Notes under the pieces: model-generated | The model's input: the letters and a program-made list of their open reading frames with translations, nothing else | Databases searched by the model: none | Told to the model about the DNA's origin: nothing | Part shown: one piece after another, positions 56,153-63,579 of the stretch | How positions within the stretch are numbered: position 1 is the first letter of the stretch | How the letters are laid out: each line of letters opens with the position of its first letter | Assembly: GCF_040703125.1 (NCBI RefSeq) | Contig: NZ_CP160035.1 | Span: 1,116,001 to 1,180,000 of the forward strand | Source: Flavobacterium ovatum | Lineage (GTDB): Bacteria > Bacteroidota > Bacteroidia > Flavobacteriales > Flavobacteriaceae | Reading direction: 5' to 3' | Length of the DNA stretch: 64,000 nucleotides | Translations under genes and position numbers: made by a program

Positions 56153-56172
56153 AAATACAATCGATTGTATTT
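56153..56172 (+). promoter_or_regulatory. LacI-family operator upstream of kduI
   Basis: A perfect 20-bp palindrome with half-site AAATACAATC, identical to the core of 54762-54787. It overlaps the -33 TTG of the kduI promoter, a position suited to repression. Confidence 0.85.
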
Positions 56173-56194
56173 TGAATTATTATTTGTATATTTA
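56165..56194 (+). promoter_or_regulatory. kduI promoter (-33 TTG, -7 TATATTTA)
   Basis: TTG (56165-56167) and TATATTTA (56187-56194, one mismatch to TAnnTTTG) are spaced by 19 bases, the preferred Bacteroidota spacing. TSS would be near 56200. Confidence 0.5.
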
Positions 56195-56220
56195 TCAAAA
56201 TTTTAAAAATAAATAGTGTT

Positions 56221-57063
56221 ATGGAAAATAAATATGAATCCCGTTACGCAGCAGCTCCTCAAGATGTAAAGTCTTATGATACGGCAAGATTACGCAAGGA
56301 GTTTTTGATCGAAAATATATTTACAGACAATAAGGTTACTTTGGTGTATTCTCATTACGACCGCTATATTACAGGTGGTGTTAAGCCAGTTGCTGAAACG
56401 GTGGTATTGGAAAGTATTGACCAATTGAAAGCGAGTTATTTTTTGGAACGTAGAGAACTTGGAATTATTAATGTTGGTGGGCAAGGAACGGTTACGGTAA
56501 ATGGCGTAGCATATGAACTGAATCATAAGGAAGCTTTGTATGTTGGTCAAGGGAATGAGAAGGTTTCGTTTACTAGTACTGATGCGGCAAATCCTGCTTT
56601 ATTTTATATCAACTCTACTCCAGCGCACAAAGCCTATCCAATTAAAAAAATTGGTATTGATGATGTCGAAGTGGTAGAATTGGGTGCTCCTGAAACAGCA
56701 AACAGACGTACACTTAGAAAATATATTGTAAACAGTGTGGTTGATGTTTGCCAGTTGCAAATGGGAATGACGACTTTGCATTCTGGAAGTGTTTGGAACA
56801 CCATGCCAGCGCACGTGCACGACCGTAGAATGGAAGTGTATTTCTATTTTGAAATTCCAGAAAACCAAGCAGTTTGTCACTTTATGGGACAACCAGACGA
56901 AACTAGACATATTTGGATGGGGAACAACCAAGCGGTGATTTCGCCACCATGGTCGATTCACTCCGGTTCGGGGACTAGCAATTATTCTTTTATTTGGGGA
57001 ATGGCTGGTGAAAACTTGGATTATGGAGACATGGATTTTTGTAACATCACCGATTTAAGATAA
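56221..57063 (+). CDS. kduI: 5-dehydro-4-deoxy-D-glucuronate isomerase
   Basis: Isomerises 5-keto-4-deoxyuronate (DKI) to 2,5-diketo-3-deoxygluconate in the lyase-dependent uronate pathway. 280 residues, full length. Cupin fold; zinc ligands visible in MPAHVHDRRMEVYFYF (His 198, His 200, Glu 205) and WSIHSG (His 247), matching the four ligands of E. coli KduI shifted by two. It starts MENKYESRYAAAPQDVKSYDT, typical for the family. Followed by kduD after 18 bases. Its substrate is supplied by GH88 (42923) plus the permease (53424). Confidence 0.97.
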   Translation: MENKYESRYAAAPQDVKSYDTARLRKEFLIENIFTDNKVTLVYSHYDRYITGGVKPVAETVVLESIDQLKASYFLERRELGIINVGGQGTVTVNGVAYELNHKEALYVGQGNEKVSFTSTDAANPALFYINSTPAHKAYPIKKIGIDDVEVVELGAPETANRRTLRKYIVNSVVDVCQLQMGMTTLHSGSVWNTMPAHVHDRRMEVYFYFEIPENQAVCHFMGQPDETRHIWMGNNQAVISPPWSIHSGSGTSNYSFIWGMAGENLDYGDMDFCNITDLR

Positions 57064-57081
57064 TTCTAAATAAAAAAATAT

Positions 57082-57876
57082 ATGTCAATTCAATTATTTG
57101 ATTTAACAGGCAAAGTAGCTTTGATTACAGGCGGTACTCATGGATTGGGTCAGGCTATGGCTGAGGGTTTGGGTAATGCGGGGGCTACTTTGGTCATTAA
57201 TGGTGCTTCGTCTCAAGAAAAATTAGACAAGGCTGTGGCGGGTTACACTGCTATGGGAATTACCGCACACGGTTATCTTTTTGATGTTACGAATGAGGAG
57301 CAAGTAATCAAGAATATTGCTGCTATTGAGAAAGAGGTTGGAAACATTGATATTTTGGTAAACAATGCAGGAATAATCAAAAGAATTCCACTTGAAAATA
57401 TGGAAGTTGCCGATTTTGAAGAAGTAATTAAAGTCGATTTAGTAAGTCCGTTTATTATGTCCAAACATGTGGTCAAAGGGATGATTGCTCGTAAGCAAGG
57501 AAAAATAATCAATATTTGCTCTATGATGAGTGAATTAGGACGCAGTACTGTTGGTGCTTATGCCGCTGCAAAAGGTGGTTTAAAAATGTTGACTAAGAAC
57601 ATGGCGACCGAATGGGCAAAACATAATATACAAATTAACGGTATTGGTCCAGGTTATTTTGCTACCACGCAAACCGAACCAATTCGTGTGGATGGACATC
57701 CGTTTAACGAATTTATTTTGGGGAGAACGCCAGCGGCTCGTTGGGGAGATCCTGAGGATTTGCAAGGAGCGGCTATCTTTTTAAGTTCAAAAGCAAGTGA
57801 TTTTGTAAACGGGCATATTGTGTATGTAGATGGTGGTATCTTGGCCACTATCGGTAAGCCGTCAAACGAAATTTAA
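57082..57876 (+). CDS. kduD: 2-deoxy-D-gluconate 3-dehydrogenase (KduD-type SDR)
   Basis: NAD(H)-dependent reduction of 2,5-diketo-3-deoxygluconate to KDG. 264 residues, classical short-chain dehydrogenase: TGGTHGLG (16-23), NNAG (94-97), Ser about 147, and YxxxK as YAAAKGG (Tyr 160, Lys 164). Position directly after kduI and sequence style (FDLTGKVALITGG, NGHIVYVDGGILATIG) support KduD over other SDRs. KDG kinase and aldolase are not in the window. Confidence 0.93.
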   Translation: MSIQLFDLTGKVALITGGTHGLGQAMAEGLGNAGATLVINGASSQEKLDKAVAGYTAMGITAHGYLFDVTNEEQVIKNIAAIEKEVGNIDILVNNAGIIKRIPLENMEVADFEEVIKVDLVSPFIMSKHVVKGMIARKQGKIINICSMMSELGRSTVGAYAAAKGGLKMLTKNMATEWAKHNIQINGIGPGYFATTQTEPIRVDGHPFNEFILGRTPAARWGDPEDLQGAAIFLSSKASDFVNGHIVYVDGGILATIGKPSNEI

Positions 57877-57897
57877 TTTTGCCAAAAAACCATTTTT

Positions 57898-59073
57898 ATG
57901 AAATTTTTCAAAATAATATGTAGTACTGTTACGGCTTGCCTTTTGTTCTCTTTTGGTTCGAAAGAAAAGGTGATTACCGTAAAAGTAAAGAATGTCTTGA
58001 ATAAAGAACGCTCTTTTGAAACGGTGACTTTGACCAAAGATTTTTTGAAAACCAATGAGATCAAAAACTTAGGTGTTCGAGACAGGAAAACGGGTAAGTT
58101 ACTCGTTACTCAATTGGTTGATACGGATGGCGATGGAGTTATGGACGAGTTGTTATTTCAACCCGTTGTTGCTGCCAAAACTACTCAGGAGTTTGAGGTA
58201 GTTCCTGTAACTGAGCAAGAAAGACCGAAGTCGATTGACTACTGTTATTCTCGTTTTGTACCCGAACGTACCGATGATTATACTTGGGAAAACAACAAAG
58301 TGGCTTTTAGAGTGTATGGCCCTGTGGCTCAAAAAATGATTGAGGACAATGTTAAGGGGGGGACACTTTCTAGTGGTGTAGATGCTTGGTTGAAAAGAGT
58401 AGAGACACCTGTTATTAATAAATGGTATAAGAAAGTTGTTGATAAAACCGGTAGTTATCATGAAGATACAGGTGAAGGTTTGGATAATTTTCATGTTGGT
58501 GCGAGTAGAGGTGTAGGTGGAATTGCAGTAAAAAACAAAGACCAGTATTATTACTCTAAAAATTATACGCAATACAGAACGATTACAACAGGCCCTATTC
58601 GTACTAGTTTTTATTTAAACTATGAAGACTGGGATGCGAATGGAAAAAAGATTGTAGAGTCAAAAATTATTAGTTTAGATTATGGTAGTCGTATGACTAA
58701 ATTTGAAACTTCATTAGAAGGCTCAAAATCTATTGCTGCTGGATTGACACTTCATGAAAAGAAAGGTAAAGTAGCGGGTAATAAGAAAAACGGTTGGGTA
58801 AGTTATTACGAGCCAATTGGGGATTCTGAAATAGGAACTGCTATCGTGGCGGAAAAAAAATACTTTTGTAGTTTTGAGACTTATGACACACCAAAAGCAG
58901 ATTTAAGCAATGCGTATGCCAACTTAAAAGTAAAAAACAATAAGGTGGTTTACTACGCAGGTCACGGCTGGAAAAAAGAAGGTCAAATCAAGAATGCTGC
59001 AGAATGGCAGAATTATTTGAATGAGTTTTCAGAAAACATAAACCATCCTTTGGAGGTTTCTTTGGGGAAATAA
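57898..59073 (+). CDS. DUF4861 domain secreted protein
   Basis: 391 residues with an N-terminal export signal (ICSTVTACLLFSFGS). It has the DUF4861 pattern: LVTQLVDTDGDGVMDELLFQ near residue 75, then YTWENNKVAFRVYGPVA, NFHVGASRGVGGIAV, PIRTSFYLNYEDWD and the C-terminal YYAGHGWKKEGQI. Function unknown; the family regularly accompanies GH88/GH105 and KduI in Bacteroidota uronate loci, so a glycan-processing role is likely. It is 21 bases after kduD, in the same operon, and is followed by a terminator. Confidence 0.85.
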   Translation: MKFFKIICSTVTACLLFSFGSKEKVITVKVKNVLNKERSFETVTLTKDFLKTNEIKNLGVRDRKTGKLLVTQLVDTDGDGVMDELLFQPVVAAKTTQEFEVVPVTEQERPKSIDYCYSRFVPERTDDYTWENNKVAFRVYGPVAQKMIEDNVKGGTLSSGVDAWLKRVETPVINKWYKKVVDKTGSYHEDTGEGLDNFHVGASRGVGGIAVKNKDQYYYSKNYTQYRTITTGPIRTSFYLNYEDWDANGKKIVESKIISLDYGSRMTKFETSLEGSKSIAAGLTLHEKKGKVAGNKKNGWVSYYEPIGDSEIGTAIVAEKKYFCSFETYDTPKADLSNAYANLKVKNNKVVYYAGHGWKKEGQIKNAAEWQNYLNEFSENINHPLEVSLGK

Positions 59074-59096
59074 TTTTAATCGAAAATAATAATAAG

Positions 59097-59130
59097 TCCT
59101 TTTACAATTGCATTGTCATTTGTAAAAGGA
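59097..59130 (+). terminator. Terminator of the kduI-kduD-DUF4861 operon
   Basis: TCCTTTTACAA pairs with TTGTAAAAGGA (59097-59107 with 59120-59130), followed by eight T. Confidence 0.88.
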
Positions 59131-59159
59131 TTTTTTTTGTTTAAGAAATGCATTAAATG

Positions 59160-59298
59160 CGTCAGTTCGAGTGTTTTATAATCCAAATGCGATAGCTTTT
59201 GGATTATAAAAAGTATCGAGAACTATTATGGAAAATAAAACGAGTTCTCGATACATTTTTTTCTCCGCTCCGCTGCGTAAAAAAACACTCGAACGACG
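59160..59298. repeat. MITE-like element with CGTCAGTTCGAGTGTTTT terminal inverted repeats
   Basis: Ends are inverted copies with one base missing. Inside, AGTATCGAGAACT and GAGTTCTCGATAC form a second inverted pair. A partial second copy follows at 59321-59385. Confidence 0.75.
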
Positions 59299-59320
59299 GG
59301 ATTTATAGTTTGTAGTTTAA

Positions 59321-59385
59321 CGTCAGTTCGAGTGTTTTTAAATCCAAATGCGAAAGTTTTTGGGTTTTAAAAAGTATCGAGAACA
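59321..59385 (+). repeat. Truncated second copy of the CGTCAGTTCGAGTG element
   Basis: Aligns with the first ~65 bases of the preceding element: CGTCAGTTCGAGTGTTTT, AATCCAAATGCGA, AAAAAGTATCGAGAAC. The right end is missing. Confidence 0.75.
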
Positions 59386-59461
59386 CTAGTAGTGGATTTA
59401 AGTTTATACAGGAATTGGAAAACTACCCTGGTGCATTATTCTTTTTTTAAACAAATACTCT

Positions 59462-59469
59462 TATTTTTG
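59462..59469 (+). promoter_or_regulatory. pth -7 promoter element (TATTTTTG)
   Basis: An exact TAnnTTTG match ending four bases before the first possible ATG (59474), so translation from that ATG would need a leaderless mRNA. Confidence 0.5.
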
Positions 59470-59473
59470 CCGC

Positions 59474-60100
59474 ATGATAAAATGGATACAACAATTGTTT
59501 TCATCTGAATCGAAAGAGGATAAAATCGATAATATGAAGAAATTTTTAATAGTAGGACTTGGAAATATTGGCGCTGATTATGTGAATACCCGCCACAACA
59601 TAGGTTTTAAAGTAGTTGATTTTTTGGCTCGAAAAGAAGCAGTCTCTTTTGAAACGGTAAAGTTGGGAACAATGGCCGAATTTAGATTCAAAGGCCGAAC
59701 TTTTTTACTATTGAAACCCAATACCTATATGAATTTGAGCGGTAAAGCCGTGAAATATTGGTTAGATAAAGAAAATATTCCGGTTGAAAATCTGTTTGTA
59801 ATTACAGATGATCTGAATTTGTCTTTTGGAGCTATTCGAATTAAACCCAAAGGAAGCGACGGTGGACACAATGGTTTGAAAAATATTAATTTCGAACTAA
59901 ATTCGAATGTTTATGCTCGTTTTCGCTTTGGAATCAGTGATGAATTCAAAAAAGGAAAACAAGTCGACTACGTTTTAGGAGAATGGACTCCTGAAGAAGA
60001 AGCCAAACTACCGGAACGTTACGAAATGGCTACCGAGATTATTAAGTCTTTTGGAACAGCAGGCTTGGAGCTTACCATGACTTCTTATAATGGGAAATAA
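59474..60100 (+). CDS. pth: Peptidyl-tRNA hydrolase
   Basis: Recycles peptidyl-tRNA released from stalled ribosomes. 208 residues from the first ATG. The catalytic core begins at MKKFLIVGLGNIGADYVNTRHNIGF with the catalytic His in NTRHNIGF; LKPNTYMNLSGKAV and DDLNLSFGAIRIKPKGSDGGHNGLKNI are the other family signatures. The first 20 residues (MIKWIQQLFSSESKEDKIDN) precede the usual Pth start, so the ATG at 59534 is a real alternative. The promoter position leaves almost no leader for the upstream ATG and about 60 bases for the downstream one. Confidence 0.95.
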   Translation: MIKWIQQLFSSESKEDKIDNMKKFLIVGLGNIGADYVNTRHNIGFKVVDFLARKEAVSFETVKLGTMAEFRFKGRTFLLLKPNTYMNLSGKAVKYWLDKENIPVENLFVITDDLNLSFGAIRIKPKGSDGGHNGLKNINFELNSNVYARFRFGISDEFKKGKQVDYVLGEWTPEEEAKLPERYEMATEIIKSFGTAGLELTMTSYNGK

Positions 60101-60185
60101 TTGGTAGTTGCATTATATAAATACCATATTGTAATACTAATGTCAGTAGTGCATTCAATTTACCGTTTTAATATAGTTTCTTTTT

Positions 60186-60239
60186 ACCATTAAGAAATTA
60201 AGAAAATTTAGCTTTAATATTGCTTAATTTCTTGATGGT
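60186..60239. terminator. Bidirectional hairpin between convergent pth and dsbA-like genes
   Basis: A 17-bp stem with one G-T pair (60186-60202 with 60223-60239, ACCATTAAGAAATTAAG type). Its right arm, CTTAATTTCTTGATGGTTTAAAA, closely matches sequence at 21891-21911, so it is also one of the genome's dispersed repeats. Confidence 0.5.
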
Positions 60240-60326
60240 TTAAAAGAATAACCTATTTTTTATTTGGGTTAATCCAAAGAATAAATGGTGAAAATTTGCG
60301 CCCTTAGTGTCTTCGTGGCAAAATAA

Positions 60327-61043
60327 TTAGTTACAACCTTCAATCCCGCAACTATCACCTTCGTCAGTGTTTAGTAAAGTAAGTTTAGGTCCAAAGCTAC
60401 CTTCTTCCCATACTTTTTCGAGTGTTTTAACAAAGGTCTCTACATGTTGTGCGCCAGAAACTGCATATTTATTATCGAAAACAAAGAAAGGTACGCCTTG
60501 TACGCCTATTTGTTGTGCCATAGCGATGTCATTTTGAACTTCTTGCTCGAAAGCATTGGAATTTAAAACTTCGTCAACAACTGATTTTTCTAAACCTACT
60601 TCTTGTCCAAGTGTGGCGAGAGTAGGCAAGTCGTTTACATCTTTTCCATCGGTCATGTAGGCTTTAAATAATAACTCTTTTAGGTTGTCACCAACATTAT
60701 GTTTCTTGGCTAAATGCAATAGTCGGTGCGCATTATGTGAATTGGCTAGAATGGCTTTGTCAAAATTGAACTCAAGTCCTGTGTTTTTGGCATTTTGAGT
60801 CATGCTGTCTACCATTTCTACTGCCCAGTCTTTGTCTTTTCTATACTTTTCGGCTAAGTGATCATAAATATTGTCCTCTTTTGAAGCTACAAAGTTAGCG
60901 TCCAGTTGAAAACTCTTCCATTCGATTTCGATAGCATCTTTGTGACCAAACTGTTCCAATGCATTTTCAATTCTTCTTTTACCTATGTAGCAATAGGGAC
61001 ACATAACGTCTGACCATATTTGTATTTTGAGTGTGTTTTCCAT
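60327..61043 (-). CDS. DsbA-family (FrnE-like) thiol oxidoreductase
   Basis: 238 residues, no signal peptide, so cytoplasmic. Thioredoxin fold with an inserted helical domain; active site MCPYCYIGKRR (Cys 15, Cys 18), cis-Pro loop GVQGVPFFVFDNKYAVSGAQ (about 186-205). This is the FrnE/2-hydroxychromene isomerase-like branch of the DsbA family. The C-terminal GDSCGIEGCN adds two more Cys, which FrnE-type proteins sometimes use as a second redox pair. Physiological substrate unknown. Confidence 0.92.
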   Translation of the reverse strand: MENTLKIQIWSDVMCPYCYIGKRRIENALEQFGHKDAIEIEWKSFQLDANFVASKEDNIYDHLAEKYRKDKDWAVEMVDSMTQNAKNTGLEFNFDKAILANSHNAHRLLHLAKKHNVGDNLKELLFKAYMTDGKDVNDLPTLATLGQEVGLEKSVVDEVLNSNAFEQEVQNDIAMAQQIGVQGVPFFVFDNKYAVSGAQHVETFVKTLEKVWEEGSFGPKLTLLNTDEGDSCGIEGCN

Positions 61044-61334
61044 TTTGTTGTTATTGTTTGTATATACAAATGTAGTGAAGTCTTTTTATAACTGTGTATA
61101 GTTTAGGATTTTATTAGGATTTCAATTTTTGCAATCTATTGTTGATAAGTGTATTGTGTTTTATTGTGAAAAATTTCAACTAAGGTTGTAATGGTTTGAT
61201 TCCCTGTTATTGTCGTTTGGCTGCATTTCAACGACTAAAAGATAGTTTTTTTTACCTCCTAAAGTAGAAATGACTTGTATTTTTAATGTTTTACGATAAC
61301 GTAATAGTTTATTTAACTTACAAAACTAAATAAT

Positions 61335-61353
61335 AAACGTATTTTATACGTAA
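61335..61353 (+). promoter_or_regulatory. Distal operator candidate, AAACGTA-N5-TACGTAA
   Basis: Inverted repeat of the same form and spacing as 61486-61504 (arms ACGTA/TACGT), 151 bp upstream of it. Confidence 0.5.
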
Positions 61354-61469
61354 TTATATTTTCATTGTAAACCCTTGAAAAATATAGAATACTGATAATA
61401 TTATTGGAATAAATATCAATTATATGTTTTTTTTGTTGCTTTAAAAAATACATATGTCAATATTAGTTA

Positions 61470-61477
61470 TATCTTTG
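61470..61477 (+). promoter_or_regulatory. -7 element (TATCTTTG) of the outer-membrane protein/ABC operon
   Basis: An exact TAnnTTTG match 72 bases before the ATG at 61549. No well-placed TTG at -33, which fits a promoter needing an activator. Confidence 0.5.
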
Positions 61478-61485
61478 CTTTAATG

Positions 61486-61504
61486 AAACGTAAATAATAC
61501 GTTT
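61486..61504 (+). promoter_or_regulatory. Proximal operator candidate, AAACGTA-N5-TACGTTT
   Basis: A perfect 7-bp inverted repeat with a 5-bp spacer, starting eight bases after the -7 element, so it overlaps the expected transcription start. Likely a repressor site. Confidence 0.6.
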
Positions 61505-61548
61505 TATAAAAAAGCCAAAAACAAATTAACTAACTAGAATTATTAATT

Positions 61549-62412
61549 ATGAAAAAAGGATTGAAAAATGTGTCAGTTGTAACGGGAGCTACACTGAGAA
61601 AAAAATTAACTTTACAAGTATTGGCTTTAGCGATGCTATTTGGAGCAAATGCTGTTCAGGCTCAAGGAGAGAGAGTAAAAAGAGTTGATGATACTTACGA
61701 GCCGTTTACTTTCGGTCTTCATTTGAAAAACATGCACCTTTGGCATGGATTTGTAGTGACTCCTGGTCCAATGGCTGCCACTAATTTAGAATTCAATACA
61801 AGAGATAAAAAATTCACTTTTGGTGTATGGGGTGGTGCAGGTGCTGCTTCTGATGTTGTGAATAAATCAGGGCAACAAGTAGGAGCTAACTATAAAGAAT
61901 TCTCAATTTATACCGTATATCGTTTCTCAAACAAATTTTTTATCGAAGCGGTTACTCATAACAACTACACTGGAGTTGAAGAAAGAGGAGATGTATTGCA
62001 CTATTGGAGTTATGATAAAACACAAGGATATAATTTCGTAGATTTAAACTTCGGATACCAAGTTACTAAGAATACTTCGTTGTATTTAGCAACAATTTTA
62101 GGTGGTGGTTCTGGGGATTATGAAGTACAGTCAGACGGTTCTTTCAAAGATTCTTATACACATTATTTAGAGGTAAAAAGTAAAGTATGGGAAAAAGGAA
62201 GCAGTCATCTTTCACTTTTTGCAGGTGGTGCTTGGTCTTTTATCACTGATAAAACTTTCTACACAGAAGGAAAAGGGAATTTTATCAATGTAGGAGCTAC
62301 TTTGTCTAAAAATGTAAAACTTGGATCGTATGTTTTACCAGTTGATGTAACAGCAATGTGGAATCCAGAAAAACAAAAAACAGTTTTACAAGTTGACTTA
62401 AAAATATTTTAA
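61549..62412 (+). CDS. Outer-membrane beta-barrel protein of a sugar-uptake operon
   Basis: 287 residues. A signal peptide with an extended n-region (cut near NAVQAQG) is followed by amphipathic strands throughout (for example FTFGVWGGAGAAS, FSIYTVYRFSNKFFIEAV, NFVDLNFGYQVTKNTSLYLATIL) and a C-terminal Phe, as expected for an outer-membrane barrel. The family was not recognised. It is followed 41 bases later by a periplasmic sugar-binding lipoprotein and an ABC ATPase, so it may be a diffusion porin for the same sugar; this is inferred from context. Confidence 0.75.
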   Translation: MKKGLKNVSVVTGATLRKKLTLQVLALAMLFGANAVQAQGERVKRVDDTYEPFTFGLHLKNMHLWHGFVVTPGPMAATNLEFNTRDKKFTFGVWGGAGAASDVVNKSGQQVGANYKEFSIYTVYRFSNKFFIEAVTHNNYTGVEERGDVLHYWSYDKTQGYNFVDLNFGYQVTKNTSLYLATILGGGSGDYEVQSDGSFKDSYTHYLEVKSKVWEKGSSHLSLFAGGAWSFITDKTFYTEGKGNFINVGATLSKNVKLGSYVLPVDVTAMWNPEKQKTVLQVDLKIF

Positions 62413-62453
62413 TAAAAAAAACTAATATACATTAACAACCTAAATTACAAGTT

Positions 62454-63503
62454 ATGAAAACAGTATTAAAAAAATTAGTTAAGCCATTATTGATGTTGGC
62501 GATTATAGCAACTGCAACAAGTTGTATCGATAAAGACAAAAATGAAAAAGGAGATGCTGAAGCATCGGTAGCAACAGAATCTAAATTTGAAAGTGAGAAA
62601 GATTTAAAAGGGATGAAAATTGGTTATTGCACACCTTCATTAGATGCTCCTTATTACCAAGCGCTTTTGACAAGTATTAAAGAAACAACAGAAGCTAACG
62701 GAATGGAATTTTTGTCTGCAGATGGTCAAGGGGATATCAATAAACAAATCGCAGCTTGCGAGGATTTGATTACCAAAGGAGTTGATGCTTTGTTATTAAA
62801 TCCAAAAGATCCAGATGCTTTGGTTGGAGTTACTAAAATTGCTAAAGCAGCAGGTATTCCAGTATTTATTATTGACAGTTCAATTGATCCTTCGGCTGAT
62901 TTTGTGACTACTATTCAATCTAATAATTTGGCAAACGGTGAATTAGCAGGTGAATGGGCAGCTAAGAAATTCGGGTCTAAAAAAATGACTATCGCTTTGT
63001 TGAGTGGAAACGCTGGAAACCCAGTTGGAAAAACGCGTAAGCAAGGACTATTACAAGGAATTACTGAAGAGCAATTAAGAACTTTAGGATATATCAATCT
63101 AAATGTAGTAACACAAGCTTATACTGATTGGACGTATGCTGGTGGTTTGAAAGCAATGGAAGATGTACTAGTTGCACACCCAGATGTGAATCTTGTTATT
63201 ACAGAATCTGATGTTTGTGTGTTGGGTGCGATCAAAGCAATTGCTCAAGCAGGAAAAACAAAAGACATCTTAATTGTGGCCGGTGCCGATGGTCAAAAAG
63301 AAGCTATCAAATATATTATGGATACTGATTTTTATGGTTGTACTGCAATGAATAGTCCAGTTCAAATTGGAAAAAATTCAGTCGAAGCTGCCATTCAATA
63401 CATTAATGGTAAAAGAGATTTTTCTAAAATATCGTTTACTGCACCTTTGTTAATTACAAAAGAAAACGCTGCTAAATATTACAACCCAAAAGCATTGTTT
63501 TAA
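62454..63503 (+). CDS. Sugar-binding lipoprotein of a CUT2-type ABC transporter (RbsB-like)
   Basis: 349 residues. Lipobox TATSCIDKDK (Cys 24), a short charged linker, then a type I periplasmic-binding fold (Peripla_BP_4): KGMKIGYCTPSLDAPYYQALLTSI, INKQIAACEDLITKGVDALLLNPKD, PVFIIDSSID, VNLVITESDVCVLGAIKAI. These are the RbsB/xylose/inositol-type signatures. It delivers a pentose, hexose or cyclitol to the transporter whose ATPase begins at 63580. Sugar identity cannot be told by eye. Confidence 0.92.
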   Translation: MKTVLKKLVKPLLMLAIIATATSCIDKDKNEKGDAEASVATESKFESEKDLKGMKIGYCTPSLDAPYYQALLTSIKETTEANGMEFLSADGQGDINKQIAACEDLITKGVDALLLNPKDPDALVGVTKIAKAAGIPVFIIDSSIDPSADFVTTIQSNNLANGELAGEWAAKKFGSKKMTIALLSGNAGNPVGKTRKQGLLQGITEEQLRTLGYINLNVVTQAYTDWTYAGGLKAMEDVLVAHPDVNLVITESDVCVLGAIKAIAQAGKTKDILIVAGADGQKEAIKYIMDTDFYGCTAMNSPVQIGKNSVEAAIQYINGKRDFSKISFTAPLLITKENAAKYYNPKALF

Positions 63504-63511
63504 TCTAATAA

Positions 63512-63562
63512 AACCCGTTTTGGGTGTACTTATTAAAAACTAAAATTTACACCCAATGGGTT
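63512..63562 (+). other. Intercistronic hairpin between binding protein and ABC ATPase genes
   Basis: AACCC/GGGTT outer and TTGGGTGTA/TACACCCAA inner pairs (63512-63516 with 63558-63562; 63520-63528 with 63548-63556). There is no T-run. Such hairpins keep the binding-protein message more abundant than the downstream genes. Confidence 0.55.
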
Positions 63563-63579
63563 AATAAAACTAAAGTAGT

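Larger units (their letters stand above)
61044..61548. other. Long regulatory intergenic region between dsbA-like gene and sugar-uptake operon
   Basis: A dsbA-like promoter element lies at 61067-61074 (TACATTTG, minus strand). Further on are three CGTA-containing inverted repeats (61291-61304, 61335-61353, 61486-61504) and a TATCTTTG element (61470-61477) for the plus-strand operon. No coding frame is supportable. Confidence 0.6.

Noticed and set aside
55927..56160. Minus-strand open frame of 77 residues between the LacI-type gene and kduI
   Set aside because: It covers dispersed element copy C and the operator; composition and sequence resemble no protein.
31879..59073. Assigning the locus to ulvan, chondroitin or alginate
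   Set aside because: No diagnostic lyase or rhamnosidase family could be confirmed; the enzymes only define a sulfated, uronic-acid-containing glycan.
61549..62412. Naming the first gene of the ABC operon as a specific porin family
   Set aside because: Only the beta-barrel pattern and signal peptide are supportable by eye.
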